This document shows, in pieces, positions 1-9,852 of a stretch of 64,000 nt of DNA. The notes under the pieces are model-generated. The model saw nothing but the letters and a program-made list of their open reading frames with translations, did not search any database and was not told the DNA's origin. The translations under genes and the position numbers were made by a program. The stretch comes from Halomontanus rarus (GTDB taxonomy: Archaea; Halobacteriota; Halobacteria; Halobacteriales; Natrialbaceae). Each line of letters opens with the position of its first letter. Position 1 is the first letter of the stretch. The stretch spans positions 434,001 through 498,000 of the forward strand of contig NZ_CP071598.1 in the NCBI RefSeq assembly GCF_017357405.1, given 5' to 3'.

Positions 1-210
1 GACGGGTCCGCATTCCGTGTGTTCGTCTCGCCTGCAGCGGGTCCGCACTTCGTGTAGGCGCACACGTCGACGGCCACCGAGCGCTCTCCGTGCCGACGTG
101 ACTGATTCACGAGGACGGGCCGTTCCCGCCTCGAGACCGGTATCGTCGTGGACTCGGTACCAGTAACATCCGAACGACTAACTACTCTCGACTGCAACCC
201 GGGATCGAGA

Positions 211-2214
211 ATGTCCGATTTCGAGACCGTTATCGCGAACCCGGAGAAGCCCGGCGACAGCTTCGAGGAGGTCGCGAAACGAGCGAGCGAAGCGGGAATG
301 ACGCACGTGCTCATCACGCAAGGAACGCCCCTGGCCAAGTGGCAGGACGACTACCCCGAACGGCCCCGGTCGGTCGACGGGGAGGCGACCGACGCGCCGT
401 CGAAGGCCCGGGCCCAAGAGCAGAAGCAGGAGTGGGACGCGGAGTCCGAGAACGAAACCGTCGAGGACGCGTCCGGCCGGAACGCGCCCGCGAAAGCGTT
501 CGACTACGATCCGTATCCGTCGTGGTACAACCGAAAAGTCGGCCTGCTCAAAGTCCTCCCGCCCGAACGACTCCAGCCCCACGTGTCGGACGACTGGGAG
601 GAGTGGTCCGAGCGGGCGGCCGACGTGCTGGACCGGCGCTGTCGAATCCTCCGCGAACACGGTCTGAAAGCCGCCTACACAACCAACGAACCGCAGGTGT
701 TGCCCGAGACGGTGTTCGATGCACACCCGCGTTGGCGGGGCCCGCGGGTCGACCAGCCCAACCGGGCACGGAAGCCGCACTTCGCACCCTGTATCACCAA
801 CCCCGAAGTCCAGGAACTGTACCGCGAGGCGGTCGAGAACCTCCTCGATCGGTATCCCGAGATCGAGATATTCCAGTTCGTGACAACGGACGCCGGGTCC
901 GGGTTTTGCTGGGCCGAGTCCCTCTACCCGGGCGAGAACGGCAACGCTCGGTGCCGAAACCGTTCGATGGCCGACCGGCTCGAGGATTTCTTCGGAGCCA
1001 TCGACGCGGGCGCCGAGGCCGCCGGCGTGACGATCGAGTACAACATCGACGAGATCCCGCCACAGGAGTGGATGCTCCCGACGTTCGAGAACGACGAGGA
1101 TATCGCGACCGGGCTGGACGCCGGACAGGCGATCAACAACCTCGAGGGGCCAGACGCGAGCTCGTTCAAAACCGGGGCAGGTGTCTCTCACTGGGAGGGA
1201 TCCGTTCTGTACCCGGTCACGGGGATCCCGCAACCGGTCGAGTGCGCCCGGACGCTCCGGTCGGCGCTGAGCGAGTCGGACGGAACCGAGTCGCCGTCGG
1301 CGGGTCGGTCGGACCCCGTACGCAGACTGGAGTTCCACTGTCCGCCGGGTGCCGAGGGCATCCACTTCGACGTGTACGAGCGTATCGTGGACGAAGCGCC
1401 CCGCGACCGCGTCGAGGCGTTTCAGGTTCTGAAGTCTCTGGCGGTCGACCGCGTCGGCGAGGAACACGCGGGTACGCTGCTGTCTCTCTGGTTCGCCATC
1501 GACGAGGCGACGACGGTCGGGGAGACGGTCCCGGACCATCCGCCGTCGATGATCGGCGGCGTACACCAGCGTTGGCTCACGCGCCCGTTCGTCCCGTTCC
1601 CGGAGGAGTTGGACCCCGCCGAGAAACGCTACTATCGAGACTATCTCTTCCAGGCCCGCTCGGAAGCGCAGGCGGAAGACCTGACCGACTGTCAGGGGAT
1701 GCGCCTCTACAAGGGGTGGTCCGCGCGGCTGCTCATGACGTTCGTCTTCGACAGGCTCGATTCGAGAGTCGAGCGGGCCGAGCGGTTGGCCTCCGAACTG
1801 GCGACGGCCCTCGAGGGCTCTCAGTCGGAGTTCTATCGGGAGTTGGAACACCGCCTACAGATACTGTCGTGTGTACACAACAACAGCCGTAACGCGATCA
1901 ACTATCAGGCGGTTCGGGATCTCGTCCGAGGGCGAGACGCCGACCCGGAACGGAATCCCGTGCTCGGCACGCGTTCCAGTTGGGAGCGGGAGTTCATGCT
2001 GGAAACGGCTCGAGACGAACTCGACAACACGGTCAGACTGATCGACCTGCTGGAGGACACCGACGACGATGTGATCCATCGCGCGGACTCCGAGTCGACG
2101 GAGGACATCCGAATTCTCGGGCCGGATCTCGTCGAGGACCTGGAACGAAAAGCCGACATCATGAACGACCACTGGACCGATTACCGGCGGCTGTTCACAC
2201 AACCGAACCCGTAG
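211..2214 (+). CDS. Glycosidase-like TIM-barrel protein of unknown family
   Basis: A 667-residue soluble acidic protein with no signal peptide or membrane segment. I do not recognise a named family with confidence. The middle of the protein (roughly residues 95-330) has the feel of a glycoside-hydrolase TIM barrel: alternating helices and short hydrophobic strands such as EIEIFQFVTTDAG and TIEYNIDEIPPQEW, which end in acidic residues as catalytic strands often do. The C-terminal third is helix-rich and may be an all-alpha domain. The ATG at 211 is preferred over the upstream GTG at 148 because the 21 extra residues look non-coding. Its position before beta-helix, GH2 and UxuA genes suggests a role in polysaccharide or uronic-acid breakdown; this is inference from context. 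Confidence 0.6.
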   Translation: MSDFETVIANPEKPGDSFEEVAKRASEAGMTHVLITQGTPLAKWQDDYPERPRSVDGEATDAPSKARAQEQKQEWDAESENETVEDASGRNAPAKAFDYDPYPSWYNRKVGLLKVLPPERLQPHVSDDWEEWSERAADVLDRRCRILREHGLKAAYTTNEPQVLPETVFDAHPRWRGPRVDQPNRARKPHFAPCITNPEVQELYREAVENLLDRYPEIEIFQFVTTDAGSGFCWAESLYPGENGNARCRNRSMADRLEDFFGAIDAGAEAAGVTIEYNIDEIPPQEWMLPTFENDEDIATGLDAGQAINNLEGPDASSFKTGAGVSHWEGSVLYPVTGIPQPVECARTLRSALSESDGTESPSAGRSDPVRRLEFHCPPGAEGIHFDVYERIVDEAPRDRVEAFQVLKSLAVDRVGEEHAGTLLSLWFAIDEATTVGETVPDHPPSMIGGVHQRWLTRPFVPFPEELDPAEKRYYRDYLFQARSEAQAEDLTDCQGMRLYKGWSARLLMTFVFDRLDSRVERAERLASELATALEGSQSEFYRELEHRLQILSCVHNNSRNAINYQAVRDLVRGRDADPERNPVLGTRSSWEREFMLETARDELDNTVRLIDLLEDTDDDVIHRADSESTEDIRILGPDLVEDLERKADIMNDHWTDYRRLFTQPNP

Positions 2215-2274
2215 CGCTCGGCGCGGGCCAGACGGGTAAAACGGCTTCGCGATCCTCGATTCCTTCCCCCCGCT

Positions 2275-2420
2275 CTACGATAGACCCTCCACGTCGACCG
2301 AATCGATCTCTTTGCCGTAGCGGTACTCGATGTATTCGATCACCGGCAGGATCGAATCCGGATACGACTCGGCGCTCCCACCGTGTTCCCCGATTCACTC
2401 GAGCGTATTCGAATTGACCG
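2275..2420 (-). pseudogene. C-terminal remnant of an unidentified protein
   Basis: Read on the minus strand, this stretch encodes a natural-looking acidic C-terminus (YPDSILPVIEYIEYRYGKE, then a short tail and a stop codon at 2277-2275), but no start or upstream coding sequence is present; the frame is lost above about 2420. The family is not recognised. The rest of the 2215-2620 gap holds only the promoter of the next gene. Confidence 0.35.
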
Positions 2421-2587
2421 CACGGGGAGAGCCCTGGGGACGAACGCACGACGTGACGGTTCCGCGACGACTCGACGTTGGGCTACCGGAGTGTTGTGAA
2501 CGTATCGATGATCACCGCTGTCGTATCGTCATACAGGGACGCATACCGGGATGGATCCGATGGTAATCGTTATTGGTTTGACAAAAA

Positions 2588-2595
2588 TTATAAAT
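2588..2595 (+). promoter_or_regulatory. TATA box of the first beta-helix gene
   Basis: TTATAAAT lies 26-33 bases before the ATG at 2621, the spacing expected for a leaderless haloarchaeal transcript. It argues for 2621 rather than the in-frame GTG at 2600, which would lie upstream of the transcript start. Confidence 0.6.
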
Positions 2596-2620
2596 TATAG
2601 TGAATGATTGGTGCTCACGC

Positions 2621-4324
2621 ATGTCAGAAGAGAGATCATCTGACCGTTCGGAGCAGAGTCGACCAGCGTCGTCGGACCTGACGTTCACACGGCGAACCGC
2701 GATGGCGCTGCTCGGGGCTGGCGGCCTCGCAGGTGTCGCCGCGGGCTCGGCGAGTGCGAGTCACGAGAGCGAAGGCGGCGACGGTGACCAGCCGTGGTAC
2801 GACTGGGAGGCCGACGTCGACGCCCACGACCGCGACCTGGAGAACCTCCACGCCATCGACGTAGACCACATCTTCACGGCGGCTCGCGAAGCCGACCGGA
2901 TCGTCTGGAAGGACGAGGAAGGAGTGTTCCACGCCGACGGCCACAACGGCGAAATCGCCCGCGGGGAAAACGTCGTTCCCGTGATTCAGGCGGCACTCGA
3001 TAGTCTCACCGAAGGGCGCACGCACAAGGAGCGCGTCCTCGTCGCCTCGCCGGCGACCGTCCCGAACATCGAGGAATCGCAGACGATCGAACTGCCGAGT
3101 TACGCGGTGCTCGACGTCCCCGTGAGACTCCACGTCGAGTACGAGAAGTGGGACTCGAGCGACATCCTGCTCCGGGCAAACGATAAAGAACACGTGGAGA
3201 TCCCGCGGCTCACGGTCTCGGGCGCGCCGTGGATGCCGATCCGGTTGAAGAGTTGTTCGAACGTCCGACTCGGCGAGATAAACGTGTTCTTCGCTCGAGA
3301 CGCGGATCCCAACGATGCGATCCGTATCGACGACAGCGGTGACTCGGGTGAGCGGTCGACGGACGTCCAGATCGGGTCTGCGTACATCGAGAACGGGACG
3401 CAACACTCCGTGGAGACCTACGGCGCCGATCGGATCCAGATCCAGCAGGTCATCGCGAAGTATCAGTTCGGCTGTGCGGTCCTGCTCAACGATACGACGG
3501 ATGCGACGATCGACAGCATCATCGGCTACAATCCCGTGGACGAGTCGGTCGGGGCTGCACCCCAGAGCGAGGCGGACAACACGAACGCGGACTCGCGCTA
3601 CGCGACGTTCCGCGTAACGAATCCCACCAACAACGTCTCGGTGGGACAACTCGTGAGCCGGGAAGCGCCACGAGGCCTCCACATCCACGGCGGGACCCAC
3701 GAAATCAGCGTCGGAGACGTGACGATCACCGGCGCTGACACGCCCGGTGCGATGATCACCGATCCGAACAACGTGGTGATCAACGGCGGCGTGATCAAGA
3801 ACTGCACCGGCGAGGGGATTCGAATTCACAGCTACGATCCCTATCCGGGTAACGCCCGCGGTGTCACGGTCAGCGACCTCCGGATCTACGACGATCAGGA
3901 CGAAACGACCCAGGCGTACGCGATCCGGGAAACGGGAGAACACTCGATGAACAATCGGATCGTCGACTGCGACGTGCGAAACGGCGGGACGGAGGGGCTC
4001 ATCGAAGTCACGTCGGAGTCGACGATGGTCGCCGACAACGTCGGCGACGGAGTCGCGTCGGGCACGGTCACGCTCGAATCCGGATCGGACCCCGCGGCCC
4101 GCGTCGAAGGCGTCAGTCGGGCCCGCGACGTCACACTCGAGCTCAGAGCGAAGACGTTCGAAGCGCCGGACGCGTCGTTCGCGTGGGATCACCGCTTCGA
4201 GTACAACGGCGACACCAGCCAGTGGGACCTCGTCGTCGAGTGGGTGACCGACCCCGGCGAGGACCTCACGCTCGACTACATCGTCGATCGCCCGCAGGCC
4301 AACATCGGCCGGTATCCGCTCTAG
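2621..4324 (+). CDS. Tat-exported right-handed parallel beta-helix protein
   Basis: A 567-residue protein with a twin-arginine signal near residue 24 (FTRRTAMALLGAGG, followed by an Ala-rich stretch ending ASA), so it is probably secreted folded. The body has short repeating strands with Asn and Asp turns (NNVSVGQLVS, THEISVGDVTITG, NNVVINGGVIKNC), typical of a pectate-lyase-like beta-helix, a fold used by polysaccharide lyases and GH28 enzymes. No catalytic set can be assigned by eye. The last ~95 residues (from NVGDGVASGTVTLESG to the end) are nearly the same as residues ~500-595 of the minus-strand paralogue at 9853-12264. This protein stops there, while the paralogue continues into a LamG-like domain. 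It probably binds or cleaves an extracellular polysaccharide. Confidence 0.8.
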   Translation: MSEERSSDRSEQSRPASSDLTFTRRTAMALLGAGGLAGVAAGSASASHESEGGDGDQPWYDWEADVDAHDRDLENLHAIDVDHIFTAAREADRIVWKDEEGVFHADGHNGEIARGENVVPVIQAALDSLTEGRTHKERVLVASPATVPNIEESQTIELPSYAVLDVPVRLHVEYEKWDSSDILLRANDKEHVEIPRLTVSGAPWMPIRLKSCSNVRLGEINVFFARDADPNDAIRIDDSGDSGERSTDVQIGSAYIENGTQHSVETYGADRIQIQQVIAKYQFGCAVLLNDTTDATIDSIIGYNPVDESVGAAPQSEADNTNADSRYATFRVTNPTNNVSVGQLVSREAPRGLHIHGGTHEISVGDVTITGADTPGAMITDPNNVVINGGVIKNCTGEGIRIHSYDPYPGNARGVTVSDLRIYDDQDETTQAYAIRETGEHSMNNRIVDCDVRNGGTEGLIEVTSESTMVADNVGDGVASGTVTLESGSDPAARVEGVSRARDVTLELRAKTFEAPDASFAWDHRFEYNGDTSQWDLVVEWVTDPGEDLTLDYIVDRPQANIGRYPL

Positions 4325-4447
4325 ACCGGCGAGACGGCGAGGAGGTGGCGGCAACGTGCCCTTCGGCGAAACGGAGCTCGAACCTCACCTGTTCGTTCTG
4401 AATTCACGGATGGCCCTCGAAAGCGAACCAGTCGACCCTCCAAGCGA

Positions 4448-4460
4448 CATATACAAATAT
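4448..4460 (+). promoter_or_regulatory. AT-rich promoter element of the GH2 gene
   Basis: CATATACAAATAT is the only TATA-like sequence in the gap and lies 40-52 bases before the ATG at 4500. This supports a start at 4500 with a short leader rather than the earlier in-frame codons at 4356 and 4410. Confidence 0.4.
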
Positions 4461-4499
4461 CACGTTACCAATACCAGCATAGATCAGCGAGTTCAGTTC

Positions 4500-7400
4500 A
4501 TGAGAGACTCTTCGCGCACATCCGAAATCGATAGCCGGGAAACGTACAGCATGAACCCCGATTGGCGCGTCCACGTCGGCGATCCCGAGGACGCGTCGAG
4601 ACCCGACTTCGACGACGCCGAGTGGGAGCGGGTCAGTTTACCCCACGCGTGGAACGAAGACGAGGCGTTCCGCGAGGACATCTACGGACTGTCTACCGGG
4701 GTCGCGTGGTACCGGAAGACGTTCACCCTGCCGGCGGGCGCGGCAGACACGAAAACCTTCGTCGAATTCGAGGGCGTTCGACAGGCCGCCGAGGTGTACT
4801 GCAACGGCGAGTTCGTCGGCCGACACGAGAACGGCGTCATGGCGTTCGGGTTCGACCTCAGCGACCTCGTGGAACCCGGCGAAAACGTGCTCGCAGTCCG
4901 GGTCGACAACGACTGGGAGTACGAGGAGGCGTCGACCGGCGAGCCCTACCAGTGGGCCGACCACAACTTCAACGCGAACTACGGCGGCATCACGAAGAAC
5001 GTGAAACTCCACGTGACCGACCGGCTCTACCAGACGCTGCCGCTGTACTCCTGGTTGGGGACGACCGGCGTCTACGTGTACGCCGAGGACATCGACGTTG
5101 ACGCCGGGACGGCGACGATCAACGCGGAATCCGAGGTCCGAAATGAACACGCCGGGGAGCGAACAATCGGATACGAGGTCGAAGTCCGGGACCCGGACGG
5201 GGACACCGTCGCCGAGTTCGACGGAAACGAGCGCTCGGTCCCGCCGGGGGCGACGGTCACGATGGACGCGTCCGCGACGGTGACCGACCTCGAGTTCTGG
5301 AGTTGGGGATACGGCTACCTCTACGACGTCGAGACGCGACTGACCGTCGACGGCGAGGTCGTCGATTCCGTCACGACTCAGACGGGATTTCGGAAGACGA
5401 ACTTCGAGAACGGCCGGATCGAACTCAACGATCGCACCATTCAGCTCAAAGGCTATGCACAGCGCACGACCAACGAGTGGCCCGCGATCGGAACGAGCAT
5501 TCCCGCCTGGCTGAGCGATTTCAGTAACGGGCAGATGGTGGCTGGGAACGCGAACGCCGTCCGGTGGATGCACATCACGCCCTGGAAGCAGGATGTCGAA
5601 TCGTGTGATCGAATGGGACTGATCCAGATCCTCCCGGCGGGAGACGCCGAAAGCGACGTTGAGGGACGCCAGTGGGAGCAGCGCGCCGAACTCATGCGCG
5701 ACGCGATCGTCTACAACCGCAACAATCCGAGCGTTCTCTTCTACGAGGGGGGCAATGAGGAGATCAGCCCCGCACACATGCGCGAACTGCTCGCTCTCCG
5801 CGACCAGTTCGACCCCCACGGTGGCCGCGCGATGGGGAGCCGCGAGATGCTCGACAGCGACGTGGCCGAGTGGGGCGGCGAGATGCTCTACGTGAACAAG
5901 AGCGCGGACAAGCCGCTGTTTGCGACCGAGTACAACCGCGGCGAGGGGCTGCGCCGCTACTGGGACGAACACTCGCCACCGTATCACGAGGACGGCAGCG
6001 GTGAGGGAGAAAGCGCCTGGTACAATCAAAATCAGGACTCGTTCGCCGTCGATGCCGCGGAGCGGTGGTACGAGTACTGGCGCGAGCGCCCGGGAACCGG
6101 GCGGCGAGTCAACGCCGGTGGTATGAGCATCATCTTCAGCGATAGCAACACGCACTATCGCGGGGCGGAAAACTACCGGCGCAGCGGCGAAGTCGACCCG
6201 ATGCGGATTCCCAAGGACGCGTTTCGAGCCCACCGGGCGATCTGGGACGGCTGGGTCGATATCGAAGAAGCCCACGCGACGATCCTCGGCCACTGGAACT
6301 ACGAGCCGGACACGATCAAGGACGTTACAGTCGTCTCGAGCGCCGACTCGGTCGAGCTCTTTCGAAACGGCGACTCGCTCGGCTACGGCGAGCGGTCGGA
6401 CCGGTTCGTCTTCACGTTCGAGGACGTCGAGTGGGAGTCCGGCGAGCTACGGGCCGTGGGCTACGGCGAGGCCGGCGAGCAGGTCTGTGAAGACGTCCGG
6501 AAAACCGCCGGCGAACCGACGGCGATCGAGCTAACGCCGATCACCGCCCCGACCGGCTGGCGCGCGGACGGGCACGACCTGGCCCTGGTCGAGGTCGAAG
6601 TCGTCGACGCCGAGGGCCAGCGCAGTCCGATCGCGTTCGACGAAATCGAGTTCGAATTGGACGGGCCCGCCGAGTGGCGCGGCGGCATCGCCAAGGGCCC
6701 GGAGAACTACGTCCTCTCGACCGAGTTGCCGGTCGAGCTAGGGGTCAACCGCGTGCAGATCCGTTCGACCCGCGAGCCGGGAACCGTGGGGATAACCGCA
6801 CGGAGCGAGGGGCTCGAGTCGGCGAGCGTCGACCTGGAGACCCAACCGATCGAGGAGACTGGAGGCCTGACGTCGCACCTGCCAGGGGACGGACTGCCGG
6901 TCAATCTGGAACGGGGACCGACGCCGGCCGGTCCGGCCTACGAGGACACTCGGCGTCCGCTGTCGGTCGCTACTGCCACCGCCGGGTCGAACCCCGACGA
7001 CGCTGGAAAGGCTATCGACGACAACGAACGGAGTACCTGGAAGAGCGACGAGGATCCCGAGACCGCCTGGATCCGGTTCGATCTGGAAGCGTCCGCCGCG
7101 ATCAGCGAGGTCAAATTGAAAGTCGCCGGTCATCGCACCACCAGTTATCCGATCCGCGTCGCCGTCGATAACCGCGAAGTCTGGAGCGGGGAGGTCGGAC
7201 GCACGCTGGCGTACGATTCGATCACGTTCGATCCGACCGAGGGTCGAACTCTCACGATCGCACTCGAAGGCGTGACCAGCGTCGAAGACGCGTTCGGCCA
7301 AATCGTCGAGATCACCGGCGAACGCCACCATTCCGATCGGGAAGACGCCCAAAATTACCTCGAGTTAATGGAAGTGGAACTCTACGGTCCCGAACCGTAG
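4500..7400 (+). CDS. Glycoside hydrolase family 2 (beta-galactosidase/beta-glucuronidase type)
   Basis: A 966-residue GH2 enzyme. The order is: sugar-binding jelly-roll (about residues 20-170, with AWYRKTFTLP and the typical NGEFVGRHENG), Ig-like domain (about 190-300), TIM barrel (about 310-600), Ig-like domains, and a C-terminal discoidin (F5/8 type C)-like domain at about 815-950 (SNPDDAGKAIDDNERSTWKS). The general acid/base is probably E420 in GGNEE and the nucleophile E477 in FATEYNRG. There is no signal peptide, so it should act in the cytoplasm on imported oligosaccharides. The next gene is a mannonate dehydratase, which makes a beta-glucuronidase-like specificity attractive, but galactosidase is equally possible from the sequence. 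Confidence 0.85.
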   Translation: MRDSSRTSEIDSRETYSMNPDWRVHVGDPEDASRPDFDDAEWERVSLPHAWNEDEAFREDIYGLSTGVAWYRKTFTLPAGAADTKTFVEFEGVRQAAEVYCNGEFVGRHENGVMAFGFDLSDLVEPGENVLAVRVDNDWEYEEASTGEPYQWADHNFNANYGGITKNVKLHVTDRLYQTLPLYSWLGTTGVYVYAEDIDVDAGTATINAESEVRNEHAGERTIGYEVEVRDPDGDTVAEFDGNERSVPPGATVTMDASATVTDLEFWSWGYGYLYDVETRLTVDGEVVDSVTTQTGFRKTNFENGRIELNDRTIQLKGYAQRTTNEWPAIGTSIPAWLSDFSNGQMVAGNANAVRWMHITPWKQDVESCDRMGLIQILPAGDAESDVEGRQWEQRAELMRDAIVYNRNNPSVLFYEGGNEEISPAHMRELLALRDQFDPHGGRAMGSREMLDSDVAEWGGEMLYVNKSADKPLFATEYNRGEGLRRYWDEHSPPYHEDGSGEGESAWYNQNQDSFAVDAAERWYEYWRERPGTGRRVNAGGMSIIFSDSNTHYRGAENYRRSGEVDPMRIPKDAFRAHRAIWDGWVDIEEAHATILGHWNYEPDTIKDVTVVSSADSVELFRNGDSLGYGERSDRFVFTFEDVEWESGELRAVGYGEAGEQVCEDVRKTAGEPTAIELTPITAPTGWRADGHDLALVEVEVVDAEGQRSPIAFDEIEFELDGPAEWRGGIAKGPENYVLSTELPVELGVNRVQIRSTREPGTVGITARSEGLESASVDLETQPIEETGGLTSHLPGDGLPVNLERGPTPAGPAYEDTRRPLSVATATAGSNPDDAGKAIDDNERSTWKSDEDPETAWIRFDLEASAAISEVKLKVAGHRTTSYPIRVAVDNREVWSGEVGRTLAYDSITFDPTEGRTLTIALEGVTSVEDAFGQIVEITGERHHSDREDAQNYLELMEVELYGPEP

Positions 7401-7626
7401 GCGGGTCTCGCGGAAACCCGTACAGACGCCCGGGTGATGAGCGGTGAGATCGACCCGTCCTCGTGCTGTTCCCGCATTCGATCGGCTGAGGGTGCGGAAA
7501 CGACCGTCCTTCGGATTCCAAGTGTAACGCGCTCCTCGAACGAGAAAATGGCCGACGACAGACGACTACGCGGGGCCTGACTCGAAACGACGGATTCGGC
7601 GTGAGAGACCGACTCCACAACAACTA

Positions 7627-7634
7627 CTATTTAG
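7627..7634 (+). promoter_or_regulatory. TATA box of the uxuA-like gene
   Basis: CTATTTAG lies 24-31 bases before the ATG at 7658, supporting that start and a leaderless transcript over the in-frame codon at 7601. Confidence 0.5.
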
Positions 7635-7657
7635 TGTTAGCAAGCTACTGTCCAGAC

Positions 7658-8749
7658 ATGGCTGACAGTACCCGTGAAATCGAAACTGGGTCTGAAACCG
7701 AGTCGAGATCATCCGACCGCGCCGACGTTCGCGTCGGCGTCCGCACGCGCTCGCTCGCTCAATCGCGTCTCCAGTACATCCGCCAACTCGGCGCGACCGA
7801 CATCTTCGTCGACCACGCCGACGTCGAGGAGGAACCAGACGAGTTCAACGACCGCATCGGAACCGACACCCTCGAGGTCGGCCGCGACGCCATCCCGACC
7901 GTCGCGGAACTCGCCGCCGCCAAAGAACGCGTCGAGGACGCCGGACTCACGCTTCGGGGCATCCAGTCGCTGCCCTACTCGCTGTACGGCGACATCATGT
8001 TCGACCGCGAGGGCAAAGAAGAGGCCTTAGAGCAGATCGCGACGCTCGTGCGCAACCTCGGCGAGGCGGACATCCCCATCCTGGGCTACCAGTGGAACCC
8101 CCGCGGGGTCGTCCCGATGCGAACCACGCCGGTCGAGATCCGCGGCGACGCCGTCGGCACCGCATTCGACTACGACGAACTCGAGGATCCGGACGCACTG
8201 GCGCCCGGGCTCGACCGGGAGTACACCGAGGAGGAGTTCTGGGAGAACTATCGGGAGTTCGTCGAGACGATCTTGCCGGTCGCCGAGGAGGCCGACGTCA
8301 CGCTCGCCTTGCACCCGGTCGACCCGCCGGTGTTCGAGTCGCTGGGCGGGATTCCCCGCCTCTGCTGTAACGTGGCGAACTTCGAGAAGGCGATGAGTCT
8401 CGTCGAGAGCGACCACCACGGCCTGAAGTTCTGTCTGGGGTGTTTCTCGCAGATGGGTGAGGACGTTCACGAGGTACTTCGGCGCTTCGCCGAGCGCGAC
8501 CAGCTGATCTTCATTCACTTCCGGGACGTCGTCGGCACGGTGCCGAAGTTCCACGAGACGTTCGTCGACGAGGGCAACTTCGACACCGTCGAGGTCGTCC
8601 GGACGCTCTACGACGTCGGCTACGACGGCGTCGTGATCCCAGATCACGTCCCGAAGATGGTCGGCGACGACGACTGGCGCCACCGCGCCCGCGGGTTCAC
8701 GGTCGGCTACCTCCGCGGCGTCATCGACACCGTCGACTCCGAACGGTAG
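7658..8749 (+). CDS. uxuA: Mannonate dehydratase
   Basis: A 363-residue TIM-barrel protein of the UxuA family (D-mannonate to 2-keto-3-deoxygluconate plus water, in hexuronate catabolism). Family hallmarks visible are LALHPVDPP, the Cys-Gly-containing FCLGCFSQMGEDV, IFIHFRDVVGT followed by FHETFVDEGNFD, and GVVIPDHVPKM near the C-terminus; the His, Cys, Asp and His residues in these motifs are the metal site of the family. The first ~30 residues are a low-complexity Ser/Thr/Glu extension. The pathway needs a fructuronate reductase and a KDG kinase, which are not obvious here; the Gfo/Idh or zinc dehydrogenases in the window could do the reduction. Confidence 0.85.
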   Translation: MADSTREIETGSETESRSSDRADVRVGVRTRSLAQSRLQYIRQLGATDIFVDHADVEEEPDEFNDRIGTDTLEVGRDAIPTVAELAAAKERVEDAGLTLRGIQSLPYSLYGDIMFDREGKEEALEQIATLVRNLGEADIPILGYQWNPRGVVPMRTTPVEIRGDAVGTAFDYDELEDPDALAPGLDREYTEEEFWENYREFVETILPVAEEADVTLALHPVDPPVFESLGGIPRLCCNVANFEKAMSLVESDHHGLKFCLGCFSQMGEDVHEVLRRFAERDQLIFIHFRDVVGTVPKFHETFVDEGNFDTVEVVRTLYDVGYDGVVIPDHVPKMVGDDDWRHRARGFTVGYLRGVIDTVDSER

Positions 8750-9417
8750 GATCGGAGCGCCGAATTGCCGTCACATCGGGATCAGAAACGCACGGATCGA
8801 CAGCCGGCGATGCACGACCGAACTCAGCTATCGGTGGAGAGTGTGGATGGATTCCGAGACTACTCTCCCCTGTGACGAGGTATTCAGTACGGAGTGTGAC
8901 CGATCGGAGAGCGGATCCAGTCACAATCGTTGGTCGCTTCTTCTCGAGTTGAGGGCGTCAGCAATATCCACAGCGGTCGATCGTTGCACTGCGGCTCGGA
9001 GCAACGTGTTGTGTATTTTGCGTTTATGCACATCCTCGTAGTCATTTTGACGGCGCACGATTTCAGTTTCGAACGAGAGATCGGTTGCACCGTCGATCGT
9101 GTCCCACGTCTCCGAGAGGCAGTGGATCGAACGCTGTGTCACATTTTTGGAGTCAGGAACGCTAGCGTCGTCCGTGAATCGGACTCTACGTCGTGGCGAC
9201 GATCGGGTGAGAGTTCGAACGACGGGCCCGTGAAGGTCGTGGCAGAATCCGATACCTCGAGAAGCGTGGCATCGACAGTCGGTAGATCCGATAGGCTACA
9301 GACAATGTCGAACACGTTCTGATACCTCTCTGTGTGCTACATTGGGCGGGCAGAGCGATAGTACGACCACCGGAAACGTCCATTCCAACAATATTGTCGA
9401 ATGGGGTGCTGAGTATT
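8750..9417 (-). other. Intergenic stretch with a possible decayed minus-strand gene
   Basis: No intact gene is seen. On the minus strand the frames at about 9320-9145 (LSDLPTVDATLLEVSDS) and 9142-8921 (ETEIVRRQNDYEDVHKRK) both look protein-like and could be joined by a single frameshift near 9143, giving a degraded protein of unknown family downstream of the paired palindromes at 9418-9471. This reading is tentative. Confidence 0.3.
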
Positions 9418-9439
9418 CTCACAACCGTATGATTGTAAT
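9418..9439. promoter_or_regulatory. Palindromic operator-like site, copy 1
   Basis: Left half CTCACAACCGT and right half ATGATTGTAAT. It matches the shared pattern ATTACAACC-N4-GGTTGTAAT with changes at the first two bases of the left arm and one base in the right arm. Copy 2 follows at a centre-to-centre distance of 32 bases, about three helical turns, as for cooperative binding of two dimers. Confidence 0.6.
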
Positions 9440-9449
9440 AGGCCGTTCC

Positions 9450-9471
9450 ATTACAATCATATGATCGTAAT
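9450..9471. promoter_or_regulatory. Palindromic operator-like site, copy 2
   Basis: Halves ATTACAATCAT and ATGATCGTAAT form an inverted repeat with one mismatch. An AT-rich TATA-like tract (ATACAATATATAAG) lies at 9527-9540, so the pair of sites could control a promoter reading leftwards into the decayed minus-strand frame. Confidence 0.65.
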
Positions 9472-9852
9472 TTATCGATTGGGAAAGAGCGTTCGTATGC
9501 TGCAGGCAAGTTTGTTCATCCCAGATAATACAATATATAAGATGTGTTAGAGTAGCGTCTGTTAACATTGTTGGATTCTCTGTCGGCGAAGTACGACTGA
9601 GCGTGAGTTATAAGCGTCGATCCGATCCTCGGAGCGTCGGCCGGGAACTCACGGTTGCTGACAGCGAAACCGGGTAACGCGTTCTACCGATTACGACACG
9701 AGCCGGGGGACGACCTCAGACGACCGCGATCCGGCCCGCCGAACGAAAATAAAGGCTACTATCGGGTTCCAGACGAGCGTGTTGACATCGTCGAACGACG
9801 CGAAATCGATGGCAGTCTCGGTCGGGGAATCGAGTGTCGGGTCCGAACGCGA
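9472..9852. other. Intergenic stretch downstream of the LamG beta-helix gene
   Basis: It contains the AT-rich tract at about 9524-9540 and a possible downstream AT-rich end region near 9745-9760. I see no gene on either strand. Confidence 0.4.

Noticed and set aside
4..56. Imperfect direct repeat GGGTCCGCA...TTCCGTGT / TTCGTGTA at the window start
   Set aside because: Only two short copies, at the edge of the window, with no further support as a regulatory or mobile element.
178..1851. Minus-strand open frame of 557 codons opposite the first gene
   Set aside because: Antisense shadow; the plus strand has the acidic composition expected of haloarchaeal proteins and this frame does not.
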